A stretch of DNA of 64,000 bases from Tissierellales bacterium (GTDB lineage Bacteria; Bacillota; Clostridia; Tissierellales; JASKZW01), in NCBI GenBank assembly GCA_030152145.1, contig JASLIL010000102.1, positions 1 to 64,000 on the forward strand, given 5' to 3'. Positions within the stretch are counted from its first letter, which is position 1. The number at the start of each line of letters is the position of its first letter. Positions 24,736 to 32,656 of the stretch are shown in pieces. The notes below the pieces were generated by a model. The model was not told the DNA's origin. It was given only the letters and a program-made list of their open reading frames with translations, and ran no database searches. Both the position numbers and the translations under genes were made by a program.

Positions 24736-25986
24736 TTGAATAATTTAGATAGGAAAGTTTTAGATCTAGTAAAAAAGGATACGGTTCTAGCCCTAGGCTG
24801 TACAGAGCCTATAGCAGTGGCACTTTGCAGCAGTAGGCTAAGGGGCATGGTGGATAATATAGAGAGAATAGAATTGGACTTAAGTTTAAATATATATAAA
24901 AATGGAAAGGCAGTTTATATACCTGGGACAGGAAGAACTGGCCTGGACTTTGCCTGTGCCCTAGGCTTGGTTGGAGGAGACTATAGGAAGGGGTTAATGG
25001 TTCTTGAGGACATTAGGGATGAAGATATAGAAAAAGCCTTGGAACTAGTGGATTCTGGCCTTATAAAGCTTAGGATAAGTGAAGAAGAAGGAGTCTATGT
25101 AAAGGTTAAACTTATAGGTGATGGAGAGGCTCTTGCTGTAGTGGAGTCAAGTCATGACAGCTTTAGCCATGTAGAGGAAAACTCTAGGATTATTTTTAGC
25201 CAGGACCCTGGTAAAGATTCTAATAATATGGATTTTCTTTATGACCTGGACTTTATAAAGATAAGGGAAATAGTAGAAGCAACAAGGAGTGCGGACCTGA
25301 CTTTTTTAAGGGAGGGTATAGAGAAGAACCTAGAAGCTGCCAAGGAGGGTTTAAAGGGAGAAACCTATTTGGGCATTGGTAAAAGTCTAGTAGAGATTTA
25401 TGGTGATAAGCCTGGACTTATAGATAGGGTTAGGATCTACACAGCCAGTGCTAGTGATTTTAGGATGAGTGGGGGAAACTGTCCTATAATGACCAGTGGA
25501 GGCAGTGGAAACCAGGGTATAGGTGTTTTCATTCCCATAGCCTTGGTGGCAGAGGAAAAAAAACTGGATGAGGATAAGCTTTTAAGGGCCATTTACTTTG
25601 GCCATATAGTAAATAAGTATGTGAAACTTTACACTGGGAAACTATCCAGCCTTTGTGGTTGTGCCATAGCTTCTGCCCTGGGAGCAGCTAGTGGTATTAC
25701 TTGGATGCTGGGAGGCAGTGATGAGGAAATAGCTGGATCCTGTAATAATCTTTTATCGAACCTAACAGGCATGATCTGTGACGGAGCCAAGGATACCTGT
25801 GCCTTAAAGCTAGCTACATCTGCAACAGAAGCTCTTATAGCCAGCTTCTTAAGCTTAGATGGGGTTTATCCAAAGGGTCATGTGGGTATAGTATCTGAGA
25901 ATGTAGTGGACAGCATTAAAAACCTGGGTATTCTAAGGGAGGAGGGCCTAAGGGATGCTGACTCTACAATAGTTAAACTAATTTAG
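24736..25986 (+). CDS. cyuA: L-cysteine desulfidase (CyuA/YhaM, UPF0597 family)
   Basis: 416 residues from the TTG at 24736, 9 bases after AAGGAG. A longer frame from 24634 runs through the terminator and sigma-54 promoter and cannot be the protein start. The signature LGCTEPIAVAL holds C22, with further conserved cysteines in SLCGCAIASALGAASG and ICDGAKDTC, as expected for the Fe-S cluster of L-cysteine desulfidases, and the NCPIMTSGGSGNQG loop. The enzyme splits L-cysteine to pyruvate, ammonia and sulfide in the cytoplasm. Regulation by the adjacent activator through sigma-54 is shown by the sites at 24552-24709. Confidence 0.9.
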   Translation: MNNLDRKVLDLVKKDTVLALGCTEPIAVALCSSRLRGMVDNIERIELDLSLNIYKNGKAVYIPGTGRTGLDFACALGLVGGDYRKGLMVLEDIRDEDIEKALELVDSGLIKLRISEEEGVYVKVKLIGDGEALAVVESSHDSFSHVEENSRIIFSQDPGKDSNNMDFLYDLDFIKIREIVEATRSADLTFLREGIEKNLEAAKEGLKGETYLGIGKSLVEIYGDKPGLIDRVRIYTASASDFRMSGGNCPIMTSGGSGNQGIGVFIPIALVAEEKKLDEDKLLRAIYFGHIVNKYVKLYTGKLSSLCGCAIASALGAASGITWMLGGSDEEIAGSCNNLLSNLTGMICDGAKDTCALKLATSATEALIASFLSLDGVYPKGHVGIVSENVVDSIKNLGILREEGLRDADSTIVKLI

Positions 25987-26050
25987 TATATTTTGTTAAT
26001 TCTAGTGAAAATTTGGGTAATATACTTGTAGTATTGAAAGGAGTGATAGT

Positions 26051-26470
26051 GTGTCAAAGGGAAAGTTTAGCAAGATGTTACAGGAGTTTAAGGATTTTGC
26101 CATGAAGGGTAGTGTAGTAGACCTGGCAGTCGGTGTGGTTATAGGGGGAGCTTTTGGTAGTATAGTTTCATCCTTAGTAGATGATATTATAATGCCTTTA
26201 GTTGGTATCTTAACAGGTAATGTGGATTTTAGTAACCTAGCCATACAGTTAAGTGAAGATAACTCTATTAAATACGGAATGTTTTTAAATAATATTATTC
26301 AGTTTTTAATTATTTCCTTTTCTTTATTCTTGGTTATAAAACAGATCAATAAGCTAAAGCCTGCTGAAGTCCAAGCGGCACCGACAACTAAGACTTGTCC
26401 ATTCTGTAAGACAGAGATAGATATAGAAGCTACAAGATGTCCTAATTGTACATCAGAACTTAATAAATAG
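26051..26470 (+). CDS. mscL: Large-conductance mechanosensitive channel MscL with C-terminal zinc ribbon
   Basis: 139 residues from a GTG with AAAGGAG at 26037-26043. The MscL core is clear: [25 protein letters not shown] in TM1, [16 protein letters not shown], and TM2 [18 protein letters not shown]. After the usual linker, residues ~118-133 add [18 protein letters not shown], a rubredoxin-type zinc ribbon on the cytoplasmic side. MscL opens under membrane tension to release solutes. Ribbon-tailed MscL proteins exist in some Clostridia; their role is unknown. A terminator follows. Confidence 0.92.
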   Translation: MSKGKFSKMLQEFKDFAMKGSVVDLAVGVVIGGAFGSIVSSLVDDIIMPLVGILTGNVDFSNLAIQLSEDNSIKYGMFLNNIIQFLIISFSLFLVIKQINKLKPAEVQAAPTTKTCPFCKTEIDIEATRCPNCTSELNK

Positions 26471-26480
26471 GCTATTTTAT

Positions 26481-26507
26481 AAATAACCCGAAAGGGTTAT
26501 TTTTTTA
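26481..26507 (+). terminator. Rho-independent terminator of mscL
   Basis: AAATAACCC, GAAA tetraloop, GGGTTATTT, then T-run. Confidence 0.92.
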
Positions 26508-26647
26508 TTATTAACTTGTAAAGCCTATAGATAAATACTATAGAAAAACAAAATGGATAAAAAAACATTATATATAGAGAAATAAGACAAAATATATCAT
26601 ATTATATTAAGGAGTTTAAAGAGAAATATATTAATAGGAGGAATAAT

Positions 26648-27337
26648 ATGGACTCAAAAAAGAAATCTAGAATTATTAAAATTGGTGTTCTAGTGGCGGT
26701 AGTATTTGCTTTTATTTTTATTAAACCACTTAATATGGGATTAAAAAACATGCTAGGAGCTTTTAAAGACTTGGAAAGTGTTAAGGAATACATAAGATCT
26801 TTTGGTCCTTGGGCAGTAGCTATATCCTTTACAATGATGATTTTACAGGCTTTAGCAGCACCTATACCAGCCTTTCTAATCACCTTTGCCAATGCAGCTA
26901 TATGGGGATGGTGGAAAGGTGCTATACTTTCATGGTCAAGTGCTATGGCAGGGGCTATGGTATGCTTTGCAATATCAAGGATCTACGGAAGAAGTGCAGC
27001 AGAGAAATTCGCTTCTAAGATGGCCTTGGACGATGTGGAAGTTTTCTTTGAAAAGTATGGGAAAAATGCTATATTAGTAGCTAGGCTTTTACCATTTGTA
27101 CCCTTTGATCCTATAAGCTATGCAGCAGGTTTAACTTCTATGGACTTTAAGGGTTTTGTTATAGCTACAGGTTTGGGACAGCTTCCAGCAACTATTGTCT
27201 ATTCATATGCAGCAGCGAAATCTTCAAATCCATCAACTTTTGTAAAAGGACTCTTGCTTTTATTTGGGATTTCTGTTACAATATATACTATTAAGAAAAT
27301 ATGGACAGAAAAGCAGAAAAAAGAAGTTGCAAAATAG
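26648..27337 (+). CDS. TVP38/TMEM64 (DedA-like, SNARE-associated) membrane protein
   Basis: 229 residues with five to six hydrophobic stretches and the family core: ITFANAAIWGWWKGAILSW, then a re-entrant loop region RLLPFVPFDPISYAAGLT and FKGFVIATGLGQLPATIVYS. Relatives act as lipid or polyprenyl-phosphate scramblases/flippases; the cargo here is not known. The start has ATAGGAGGAAT. It is a single gene between mscL and the cold-shock gene. A weak AAAATAG/CTATTTT hairpin follows the stop. Confidence 0.85.
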   Translation: MDSKKKSRIIKIGVLVAVVFAFIFIKPLNMGLKNMLGAFKDLESVKEYIRSFGPWAVAISFTMMILQALAAPIPAFLITFANAAIWGWWKGAILSWSSAMAGAMVCFAISRIYGRSAAEKFASKMALDDVEVFFEKYGKNAILVARLLPFVPFDPISYAAGLTSMDFKGFVIATGLGQLPATIVYSYAAAKSSNPSTFVKGLLLLFGISVTIYTIKKIWTEKQKKEVAK

Positions 27338-27339
27338 AT

Positions 27340-27368
27340 TTGCTATTTTATACTATTAAGTATATAAT
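27340..27368 (+). promoter_or_regulatory. Sigma-A promoter of the cold-shock gene
   Basis: TTGCTA (27340-27345), 17 bases, TATAAT (27363-27368). The transcript would carry a leader of about 145 bases. Confidence 0.7.
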
Positions 27369-27434
27369 ATAAATATACCTTAATCATAGTTTGTTTTGAT
27401 TTTGGAAAAGAACAAATAATAACATATTAACTAA

Positions 27435-27512
27435 AGAAATAAGATAGTTGGAATGTACTCCGAATTTTATTTCTATAGTGTGTTGGGATTAAAGGAAATA
27501 AAATTTTGGAGG
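27435..27512 (+). promoter_or_regulatory. Candidate RNA switch controlling the ribosome site of the cold-shock gene
   Basis: Two exclusive folds are visible. In one, AGAAATAA (27435-27442) pairs with 27467-27474 around an inner TTGGA/TCC-G-AA hairpin. In the other, CTCC-G-AATTTTATTTC (27458-27473) pairs with GAAATAAAATT (27495-27505) plus GGAG (27508-27511) of the Shine-Dalgarno. The first frees and the second hides the ribosome site. The pairing is read from sequence; temperature control is inferred from cspA. Confidence 0.6.
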
Positions 27513-27521
27513 TAGTTAATA

Positions 27522-27722
27522 ATGACTAACGGAAAAGTAAAATGGTTTAGCGCTGAAAAAGGATTTGGATTTATCCAAACTGAAGAAGGAAACGATGTAT
27601 TCGTACACTTCTCACAAATCAACAAAGAAGGATTCAAAACTTTAGAAGAAGGACAAGAAGTAAACTTCGAAATCGTTGAAGGCGAAAAAGGACCACAAGC
27701 AGAAAACGTAACATTAGCATAA
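27522..27722 (+). CDS. Cold-shock protein (CspA/CspB family)
   Basis: 66 residues, a complete single cold-shock domain with RNP1 KGFGFIQ and RNP2 VFVHFSQI. It binds single-stranded RNA and DNA as an RNA chaperone. The start follows TTGGAGG at 27506-27512. Codon use is strongly biased (GAA, TTC, AAC), as in highly expressed genes. It is monocistronic with its own promoter, a long structured leader and a terminator. Confidence 0.95.
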   Translation: MTNGKVKWFSAEKGFGFIQTEEGNDVFVHFSQINKEGFKTLEEGQEVNFEIVEGEKGPQAENVTLA

Positions 27723-27737
27723 TAAACGTTGAGAATA

Positions 27738-27767
27738 AACCTAAGTACTTTGTACTTGGGTTTTTTT
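27738..27767 (+). terminator. Rho-independent terminator of the cold-shock gene
   Basis: AACCTAAGTAC (27738-27748) pairs with GTACTTGGGTT (27752-27762) and seven T follow. Confidence 0.92.
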
Positions 27768-27867
27768 GTGCCTTAAATTAGGCTTTATATGCTTATCCTA
27801 AGGATTTAGGCTATATACAGGGTCTTAAGGGGTATTATAAGACTTAAGATTAGAAAGGAAGAATTAT

Positions 27868-28482
27868 ATGAATCTGGAGTTTTTAAGGAATAGACAGGCT
27901 GAAATTATGGATATAAAACATAGGTATTCTGTGCTTATACCTCTTATTAAGCTAGATGCCAGGGAAGCTATAGTTTATGAGGTTAGAAGTAAGAAGATGA
28001 GAAGACAGCCAGGGGAAATATCCTTCCCAGGTGGCAGGATAGAGGAGGGGGAAAGTCCTAGACAGGCAGCAGTAAGGGAAACTGCCGAGGAGCTCTCCAT
28101 AGAAGAGTCTCAAATAGAGGTGTTGGGAGAGGGAGATATATTTATAACACAGTATGGAGCCTTGGTTCACAGTTTTATAGGCTACTTAAAGGACTTTGAG
28201 CCTGATAAGGCCAGTGTCAATAAGGATGAGGTAGACCATATATTTACAGTTCCCCTAGAACATCTTATGGAGGTAGATCCCGTTGTCTATTCTATGGAAA
28301 TGGACTTTAAAGACAGAGATGACTTTCCCTATGAGCTAATACCCAATGGAAGGAATTATAATTGGGATATAAGAAAGGAAGATATCTACTTCTATGAATA
28401 TGCTGGCTATATAATTTGGGGGATGACTGGTAGGATAACCAGGAACTTTATTAATATAATAAAGCTGGGAGAGAAAGAGTAA
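27868..28482 (+). CDS. Nudix hydrolase, CoA pyrophosphatase-like
   Basis: 204 residues. The Nudix box is complete: GGRIEEGESPRQAAVRETAE followed by EL. It is preceded by RRQPGEISFPGG, the UPF0035 signature of CoA pyrophosphatases (NudL/PCD1), which cleave CoA or oxidised CoA to 3',5'-ADP and phosphopantetheine. The start has GAAAGGAAG. Its last codons and the following 23 bases are duplicated exactly 1,320 bases downstream, at the end of the next gene. Confidence 0.87.
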   Translation: MNLEFLRNRQAEIMDIKHRYSVLIPLIKLDAREAIVYEVRSKKMRRQPGEISFPGGRIEEGESPRQAAVRETAEELSIEESQIEVLGEGDIFITQYGALVHSFIGYLKDFEPDKASVNKDEVDHIFTVPLEHLMEVDPVVYSMEMDFKDRDDFPYELIPNGRNYNWDIRKEDIYFYEYAGYIIWGMTGRITRNFINIIKLGEKE

Positions 28483-28500
28483 GGCTTTGATTTAGGAATA
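28457..28500 (+). repeat. Direct repeat, copy 1 (44 bases)
   Basis: Identical over 44 bases to 29777-29820. It covers the codons for IIKLGEKE, the stop and 3' sequence of the Nudix gene. Similarity continues past the exact match (GATAT ... TTTATAGA) with a short gap. Confidence 0.95.
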
Positions 28501-28540
28501 TGATATGATGTTTATAGACTAAAAATAAAGGGGGATATAT

Positions 28541-29802
28541 ATGAGGGAGAAAAGATTTTTTATACTTATGCTGGCTTTTCTAATCTTATTGCCAGGAAAA
28601 GTTTTTGCTAAATCTAAGGGTATTGAAGTTGTTTTAGATGGACAAAAGATAGATTTTGATGTGGAGCCAGAACTTAAGGGTGGTAGGACCTTTGTTCCCA
28701 TGAGAAAAATATTTGAGCTTTTGGGTATGGAAGTTGAATTTGACAAGGATAATAGAAGGGTTTTAGCCAATAAGGAATCCTTAAATATAAGCCTAGATAT
28801 TGACAAGAATTATATGCTGAAAACTCTGAGAAAATAGACTTGGATCAGCCAGCCTATATAAAGAACTCAAGAACTATGGTTCCCTTAAGGGCTATTTCTG
28901 AAGCTGATGGTGCATCTGTAGAATGGATAGCAAGTACTAGAAGAGTAGTTATGAAGACCTTAGAGGAGGATCAGGGAGATCCTAAGCCAGATATAAAGGA
29001 TGAGGAGATCCTAGACCCAACTAAGGATAAGATGGTTTTTTTAGAAAATAAGAGCAAGAAAATAGAGCTAGATATGGCAGAGAAGGATTTAAGAAAAATA
29101 ATGGGAGAACCAGATAGGATAGGTAAGGGGCTGGCTAATAGGGATAGATATGTTTATGGCCTAACGGATCCTGAAAACCACATAATATTTGAACTTGAAA
29201 ATGGAAGACTTGTAGCTGTGAGAAGCAGTGGGGATAATTGGTTTTTAGAGGGCAAGCTAAGTCCTAGGGGTATTTACAATCCCTTTGTAATAGGAATTAT
29301 AAATCAAGACTATAAGGACAGTGGAATTAGGGCCGAATTTTTAGGTGCTAAGGATACAAAATTCTCCAGGTATATGTTGCTTGACTGGTCTAGGCCAGAG
29401 ACTAGGGTCCATAGTTCAGCCAGTATTGAAGAGCTGGAGATGGAGGTCTTTGACTATATTAACCTAGAAAGGGCTAGAAAGGGTCTAGAGCCCCTAATAC
29501 TAGATAGGGATCTATCTAATCTTGCTAGAAGCTATAGTAGCTATATAGCTAGAACAGGGGATTATTCCCTTAGCGGTGATAAGAAGGCATTTAGGGATGA
29601 AGCCATGAAGTTTGCTAGGGAAAAATCTTATACAGAGTTAATTGAATTACTTCATAGGGGGCAGGGGGCGGAGGAAATAAGTAATGGCCTTTTAGACTCT
29701 CAATTTGGAGAGCTTAATTTGATGACCAAAAGATATAACTATATTGGACTTGCCTTTAATGAGAAGGGCCATATGGTAATAAAGCTGGGAGAGAAAGAGT
29801 AA
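28541..29802 (+). pseudogene. Frameshifted secreted protein: copper-amine-oxidase-type domain plus CAP (SCP) domain
   Basis: The first frame (28541-28837, 98 codons) gives a signal peptide (FFILMLAFLILLPGKVFA) and half of a copper amine oxidase N-terminal domain (GGRTFVPMRKIFELLGMEVE). The second frame (to 29802) resumes with YAENSEKIDLDQPAYIKNS and TMVPLRAISEADGASVEW, then a CAP-associated domain (EKDLRKIMGEPDRIGKGLAN) and a CAP/SCP domain (YINLERARKGLEPLILDRDL). A single missing base near 28811-28816 explains the break; restored length is about 420 residues. Intact homologues are exported cell-surface proteins. The C-terminus ends in the same eight residues as the upstream Nudix protein because of the direct repeat. 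It could be a true pseudogene or a sequencing error. Confidence 0.78.
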
Positions 29803-29820
29803 GGCTTTGATTTAGGAATA
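29777..29820 (+). repeat. Direct repeat, copy 2 (44 bases)
   Basis: Identical to 28457-28500; it covers the last codons and 3' flank of the CAP-domain gene. Confidence 0.95.
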
Positions 29821-29836
29821 GGATATTTATAGATAA

Positions 29837-29868
29837 AAAAGGCAGGCCTAGATTCAGGCCTGCCTTTT
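29837..29868. terminator. Bidirectional terminator between the CAP gene and the marR-type gene
   Basis: AAAAGGCAGGCCT (29837-29849) pairs with AGGCCTGCCTTTT (29856-29868); A and T runs flank it on both sides, serving both convergent genes. Confidence 0.9.
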
Positions 29869-29883
29869 AATTTATGTAGAAAA

Positions 29884-30333
29884 TTAATTTTCAATATTTT
29901 CAATAACCTTCATTATACTGATTAGATTGTTGTTAAAGTCCCTTAGTTCCTTGTCTGACAGATCCTTAAATACTTCTTTTATTTGATTTAGATACTCTTC
30001 CTTTTGCTCTTCAAAGATTTCTAGGCCCTGGTCAGTGAGGTAGATCCAGGATTTTCTTTTATCATCTTCATCCAGACTTTTACAAGTAATGTTAAGGTCT
30101 TCTAAGCCGGCTATAAGACTTGTAACGCTTCCTTTTTCTAGGCTAAGGGATTGGCCTATCTGGGTGGCAGTACTGCTGCCCTCATTACCTAGAAGGCTTA
30201 TAGCTCTAATTTGGTTCTTAGTAAGACTAAGGCCCTTGTAATCTTCAGTTTTCAGTATAGGTCTAAATAATTTATTGATAAAGTAGATAAACTTACCTAA
30301 GTTTACTCTAATATCCTCAAAGGATTGACTCAT
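29884..30333 (-). CDS. MarR family transcriptional regulator
   Basis: 149 residues with a winged helix: LTKNQIRAISLLGNEGSSTATQIGQSL leads into the recognition helix region EKGSVTSLIAGLEDLNI and the wing LDEDDKRKSWIYLTDQG. MarR dimers usually repress efflux or stress genes and respond to small phenolic or lipid ligands. No partner gene is adjacent. A 10-bp dyad lies 20-45 bases upstream of the start (30352-30379) and is a candidate autoregulatory operator. Confidence 0.88.
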   Translation of the reverse strand: MSQSFEDIRVNLGKFIYFINKLFRPILKTEDYKGLSLTKNQIRAISLLGNEGSSTATQIGQSLSLEKGSVTSLIAGLEDLNITCKSLDEDDKRKSWIYLTDQGLEIFEEQKEEYLNQIKEVFKDLSDKELRDFNNNLISIMKVIENIEN

Positions 30334-30351
30334 AAGATCACCTCAATAGTA

Positions 30352-30379
30352 TTAAGATTCCTAAAAATAGAAATCTTAA
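30352..30379. promoter_or_regulatory. Dyad upstream of the marR-type gene, candidate operator
   Basis: TTAAGATTCCTA (30352-30363), AAAA, TAGAAATCTTAA (30368-30379): an inverted repeat with one mismatch, placed where the minus-strand promoter should be. Confidence 0.5.
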
Positions 30380-30509
30380 CTATTAATTATATAGATGTTT
30401 TATTTTTCTGTCAATTGATAGACTATTCCTTTAATTTATAACCTCAATATAAACTATAGTTAATTTAGATCTAAATTCTATGGGGCTGGCCCTGCCAACC
30501 CCTAGAAAC

Positions 30510-31745
30510 CTACTTAAATTTTACCTGGTGGTAAACTTTCTTACCTTTTTTTATAAGGATTTTTCCGTCTATGAAAAGCTCTTCTTTTACAAGTAAATTA
30601 GGATCCTCTACCTTAACCTCATCTATAGTAAGTCCGCCCTGTTCAATTAATCTACGGCCCTCTCCATTAGATTTAGTTAATTTTAATTCTGTTAATAGGT
30701 TTAAGATACCAATACCCTCTTTAAATAGGTCAGGGTCCATCTCTGTACTTGGGATATTTTCTGTATCCACCCCTCCCTTAAATAGGGCCTTTGCAGCTTC
30801 TTTTGCCTTTTCTGCTTCTTCTACACCATGGACAGTCTTAGTAACCTCATAGGCAAGTCTTTCCTTGGCTATGTTTATATCAGAACCTTCTAATTTTGAA
30901 AGTTCCTCTATTTCCTCCATGTCTACAAAGGTTAAAAGCTTCATAAACTTGATAACATCTCTGTCATCAACATTTCTTAGGTACTGGAATAACTCATATG
31001 GAGAAGTCTTTTCAGGATCTAACCATATGGTTCCCTTTGCTGTCTTACCCATTTTAATACCAGCAGCAGTTGTAAGAAGTTTAAAGGTCATAGAGTAAAC
31101 CTTAGCTTCTTCTACCTTTCTAACCAACTCAAAACCACCAATCATATTTGACCATTGGTCGCTGCCGCCTAGCTGTAGTCTACAGTCATACTTCCTGTAT
31201 AGGTGGAGGAAGTCGTAGGATTGTAGTGGCATATATCCAAATTCAAAGAAGGTAAGTCCATCTTCAAGTCTGTTTTTGTAGGCATCAAAAGATAGCATTC
31301 TATTAATAGTAAAATGTCTTCCTACATCTCTCATAAACTCTAGGTAGTTAAGGTCTAGTAGCCAGTCAGCATTATTTACAAATCTTCCCTGGCCTTCGCT
31401 AAAGTCTAGGAATTGAGATAGTTGATTTTTAAAGCAGCTAACATTGTGGTCTATAAAGTCCTTGGTCATAAGCTTTCTCATATCTGTTCTTCCAGATGGG
31501 TCACCTATCATAGTTGTTCCTCCACCTAGTAGGGCTATAGGTCTGTGACCTGCTCTTTGCATGTGCATCATAGCCATAACAGTTAAGAAGTGGCCTAGGG
31601 TTAAACTGTCAGCAGTAGCGTCAAATCCAATGTAGAAAGTTAGGGGCTGATCGCTTCCTAGTAGTTCTCTAAGTTCTTCTTCGTGGGTAGCTTGTTCAAC
31701 ATAGCCTCTTTCCACTAAAATATCATATACATTTTTCTTAGTCAT
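30510..31745 (-). CDS. tyrS: Tyrosyl-tRNA synthetase
   Basis: 411 residues. The class I HIGH-type motif appears as ADSLTLGHF after FYIGFDAT, tyrosine-binding YDFLHLY and QLGGSDQW follow, and the KMSKS loop reads KMGKTAKG. The C-terminal S4 RNA-binding domain (LIEQGGLTIDEVKVEDPN) is present. The enzyme charges tRNA-Tyr. An AGGAGG site precedes the ATG at 31745. Expression is controlled by the tyrosine T-box leader just upstream. Confidence 0.95.
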   Translation of the reverse strand: MTKKNVYDILVERGYVEQATHEEELRELLGSDQPLTFYIGFDATADSLTLGHFLTVMAMMHMQRAGHRPIALLGGGTTMIGDPSGRTDMRKLMTKDFIDHNVSCFKNQLSQFLDFSEGQGRFVNNADWLLDLNYLEFMRDVGRHFTINRMLSFDAYKNRLEDGLTFFEFGYMPLQSYDFLHLYRKYDCRLQLGGSDQWSNMIGGFELVRKVEEAKVYSMTFKLLTTAAGIKMGKTAKGTIWLDPEKTSPYELFQYLRNVDDRDVIKFMKLLTFVDMEEIEELSKLEGSDINIAKERLAYEVTKTVHGVEEAEKAKEAAKALFKGGVDTENIPSTEMDPDLFKEGIGILNLLTELKLTKSNGEGRRLIEQGGLTIDEVKVEDPNLLVKEELFIDGKILIKKGKKVYHQVKFK

Positions 31746-31782
31746 CTATTAAACCTCCTAAATTATTTTTAAAATTGGCAAT

Positions 31783-32016
31783 AAAAAAAGGGTATCTCAT
31801 CCTAGAAGGACGAGCATACCCGTGGTACCACCTTAATTTGCCATATATTTAGCCTCAAAATCTTTATCGCAGATTTATCACGCAATAGTTTCCTATCGTA
31901 CTCAGGAATCGTAATTCACTTCATGTTAGGTTGTAAACTTTTCACCAGCTGTTTACTCTCTTTACTTTAACCACAGGAAGCTACTTTTTTCCATCAAAGT
32001 TTATTATTCGAATTTA
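31783..32016 (-). promoter_or_regulatory. T-box leader (tRNA-Tyr-sensing riboswitch) of tyrS
   Basis: On the minus strand the T-box AAGGTGGTACCACG lies at 31834-31821. The terminator stem GGGTATGCTCGTCC...GGATGAGATACCC spans 31821-31790, ending in a run of T (31789-31783). The conserved GAGAGTA...GGTGAAA...TTTAC stem I region lies at about 31956-31925. Candidate specifier codons TAC (Tyr) are seen at 31913-31911 and 31900-31898; the first sits at the expected 3' side of stem I. Uncharged tRNA-Tyr should favour the antiterminator and allow tyrS transcription. Confidence 0.92.
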
Positions 32017-32022
32017 ATATGT

Positions 32023-32051
32023 ATCTTAATATAAAAGGAGATTAATGTCAA
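32023..32051 (-). promoter_or_regulatory. Sigma-A promoter of the T-box-tyrS transcript
   Basis: On the minus strand TTGACA (32051-32046), 17 bases, TAAGAT (32028-32023). Confidence 0.75.
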
Positions 32052-32092
32052 GTTAAATAGCTTAAATTTAAACAAGAAGAAAAGGCCCTGGG

Positions 32093-32596
32093 TTAGATTT
32101 TTTTCTTAATTTGATTTTTAAAGAGATAGTTTTTTAGATTGCTGTAATTCAAATGGTTTTCATTGGCTATAAAAATAGGCTTATTGTCTCTGGCCTTGTA
32201 GACATAGATTAATCTTTGGTCCTTGTTGTAGTTAAAGGCCAGCTGGTCCTTACTTAGGATAATTTCCTCCTTTAAGGGATCCTTAAGATAAACTCTCTGA
32301 TCTTCCAGTCTTAGGGACAGCCTATTTCTGTAGAAAAGATAAGCATTATAAACTAAGAGAAGACCAATTAGAATAGTGGAAGCCAGACTGCTGGTCTTAT
32401 TTCTAATAGAATCTACAAGGTAGACTATAAAGACAAGTTCAAAAGCTAGGTAGATTAATTTCTTAAAGCTACTGGCAGCAACAGTAAAGTTGTCAGTAAG
32501 CTTGATCTTATTCTTTACAGCTCTTCTGTCCAAATAAAAAAGTGCTGAAATAATGGCAAGTGCAATTATGGAAAACATACTTAAATTATCATTCAT
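32093..32596 (-). CDS. Membrane protein of unknown function, three helices and a soluble C-terminus
   Basis: 167 residues from the ATG at 32596, which has GGAGGAAAG just before it; an upstream in-frame start would run back through the preceding terminator. Three helices are visible (MFSIIALAIISALFYL, LIYLAFELVFIVYLVDSI, STILIGLLLVYNAYLFY). The last ~70 residues look like a small beta-rich domain (LRLEDQRVYLKDPLKEEI ... NKPIFIANENHLNY). I do not recognise a family. It sits between the superoxide reductase gene and the T-box of tyrS, on the same strand as both. Confidence 0.65.
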   Translation of the reverse strand: MNDNLSMFSIIALAIISALFYLDRRAVKNKIKLTDNFTVAASSFKKLIYLAFELVFIVYLVDSIRNKTSSLASTILIGLLLVYNAYLFYRNRLSLRLEDQRVYLKDPLKEEIILSKDQLAFNYNKDQRLIYVYKARDNKPIFIANENHLNYSNLKNYLFKNQIKKKI

Positions 32597-32612
32597 TGAC
32601 TTTCCTCCTTTA

Positions 32613-32645
32613 TAAAAAAGAAGCCTTATTCCGAGGAATAAGGCT
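32613..32645 (-). terminator. Rho-independent terminator of the superoxide reductase gene
   Basis: AGCCTTATTCC pairs with GGAATAAGGCT (32645-32622 on the minus strand), followed by TTCTTTTTT. Confidence 0.85.
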
Positions 32646-32656
32646 GTCATGTCAAA

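Noticed and set aside
26809..27077. Overlapping frames inside the TVP38 gene
   Set aside because: They are shadows in other frames with no ribosome sites and no domain pattern.
27378..27395. CCTTAATCATAGTTTG, similar to a string at 10939-10954 between pepT and pepD
   Set aside because: A single 16-base near-match in AT-rich DNA; one copy lies in a hairpin loop and the other does not.
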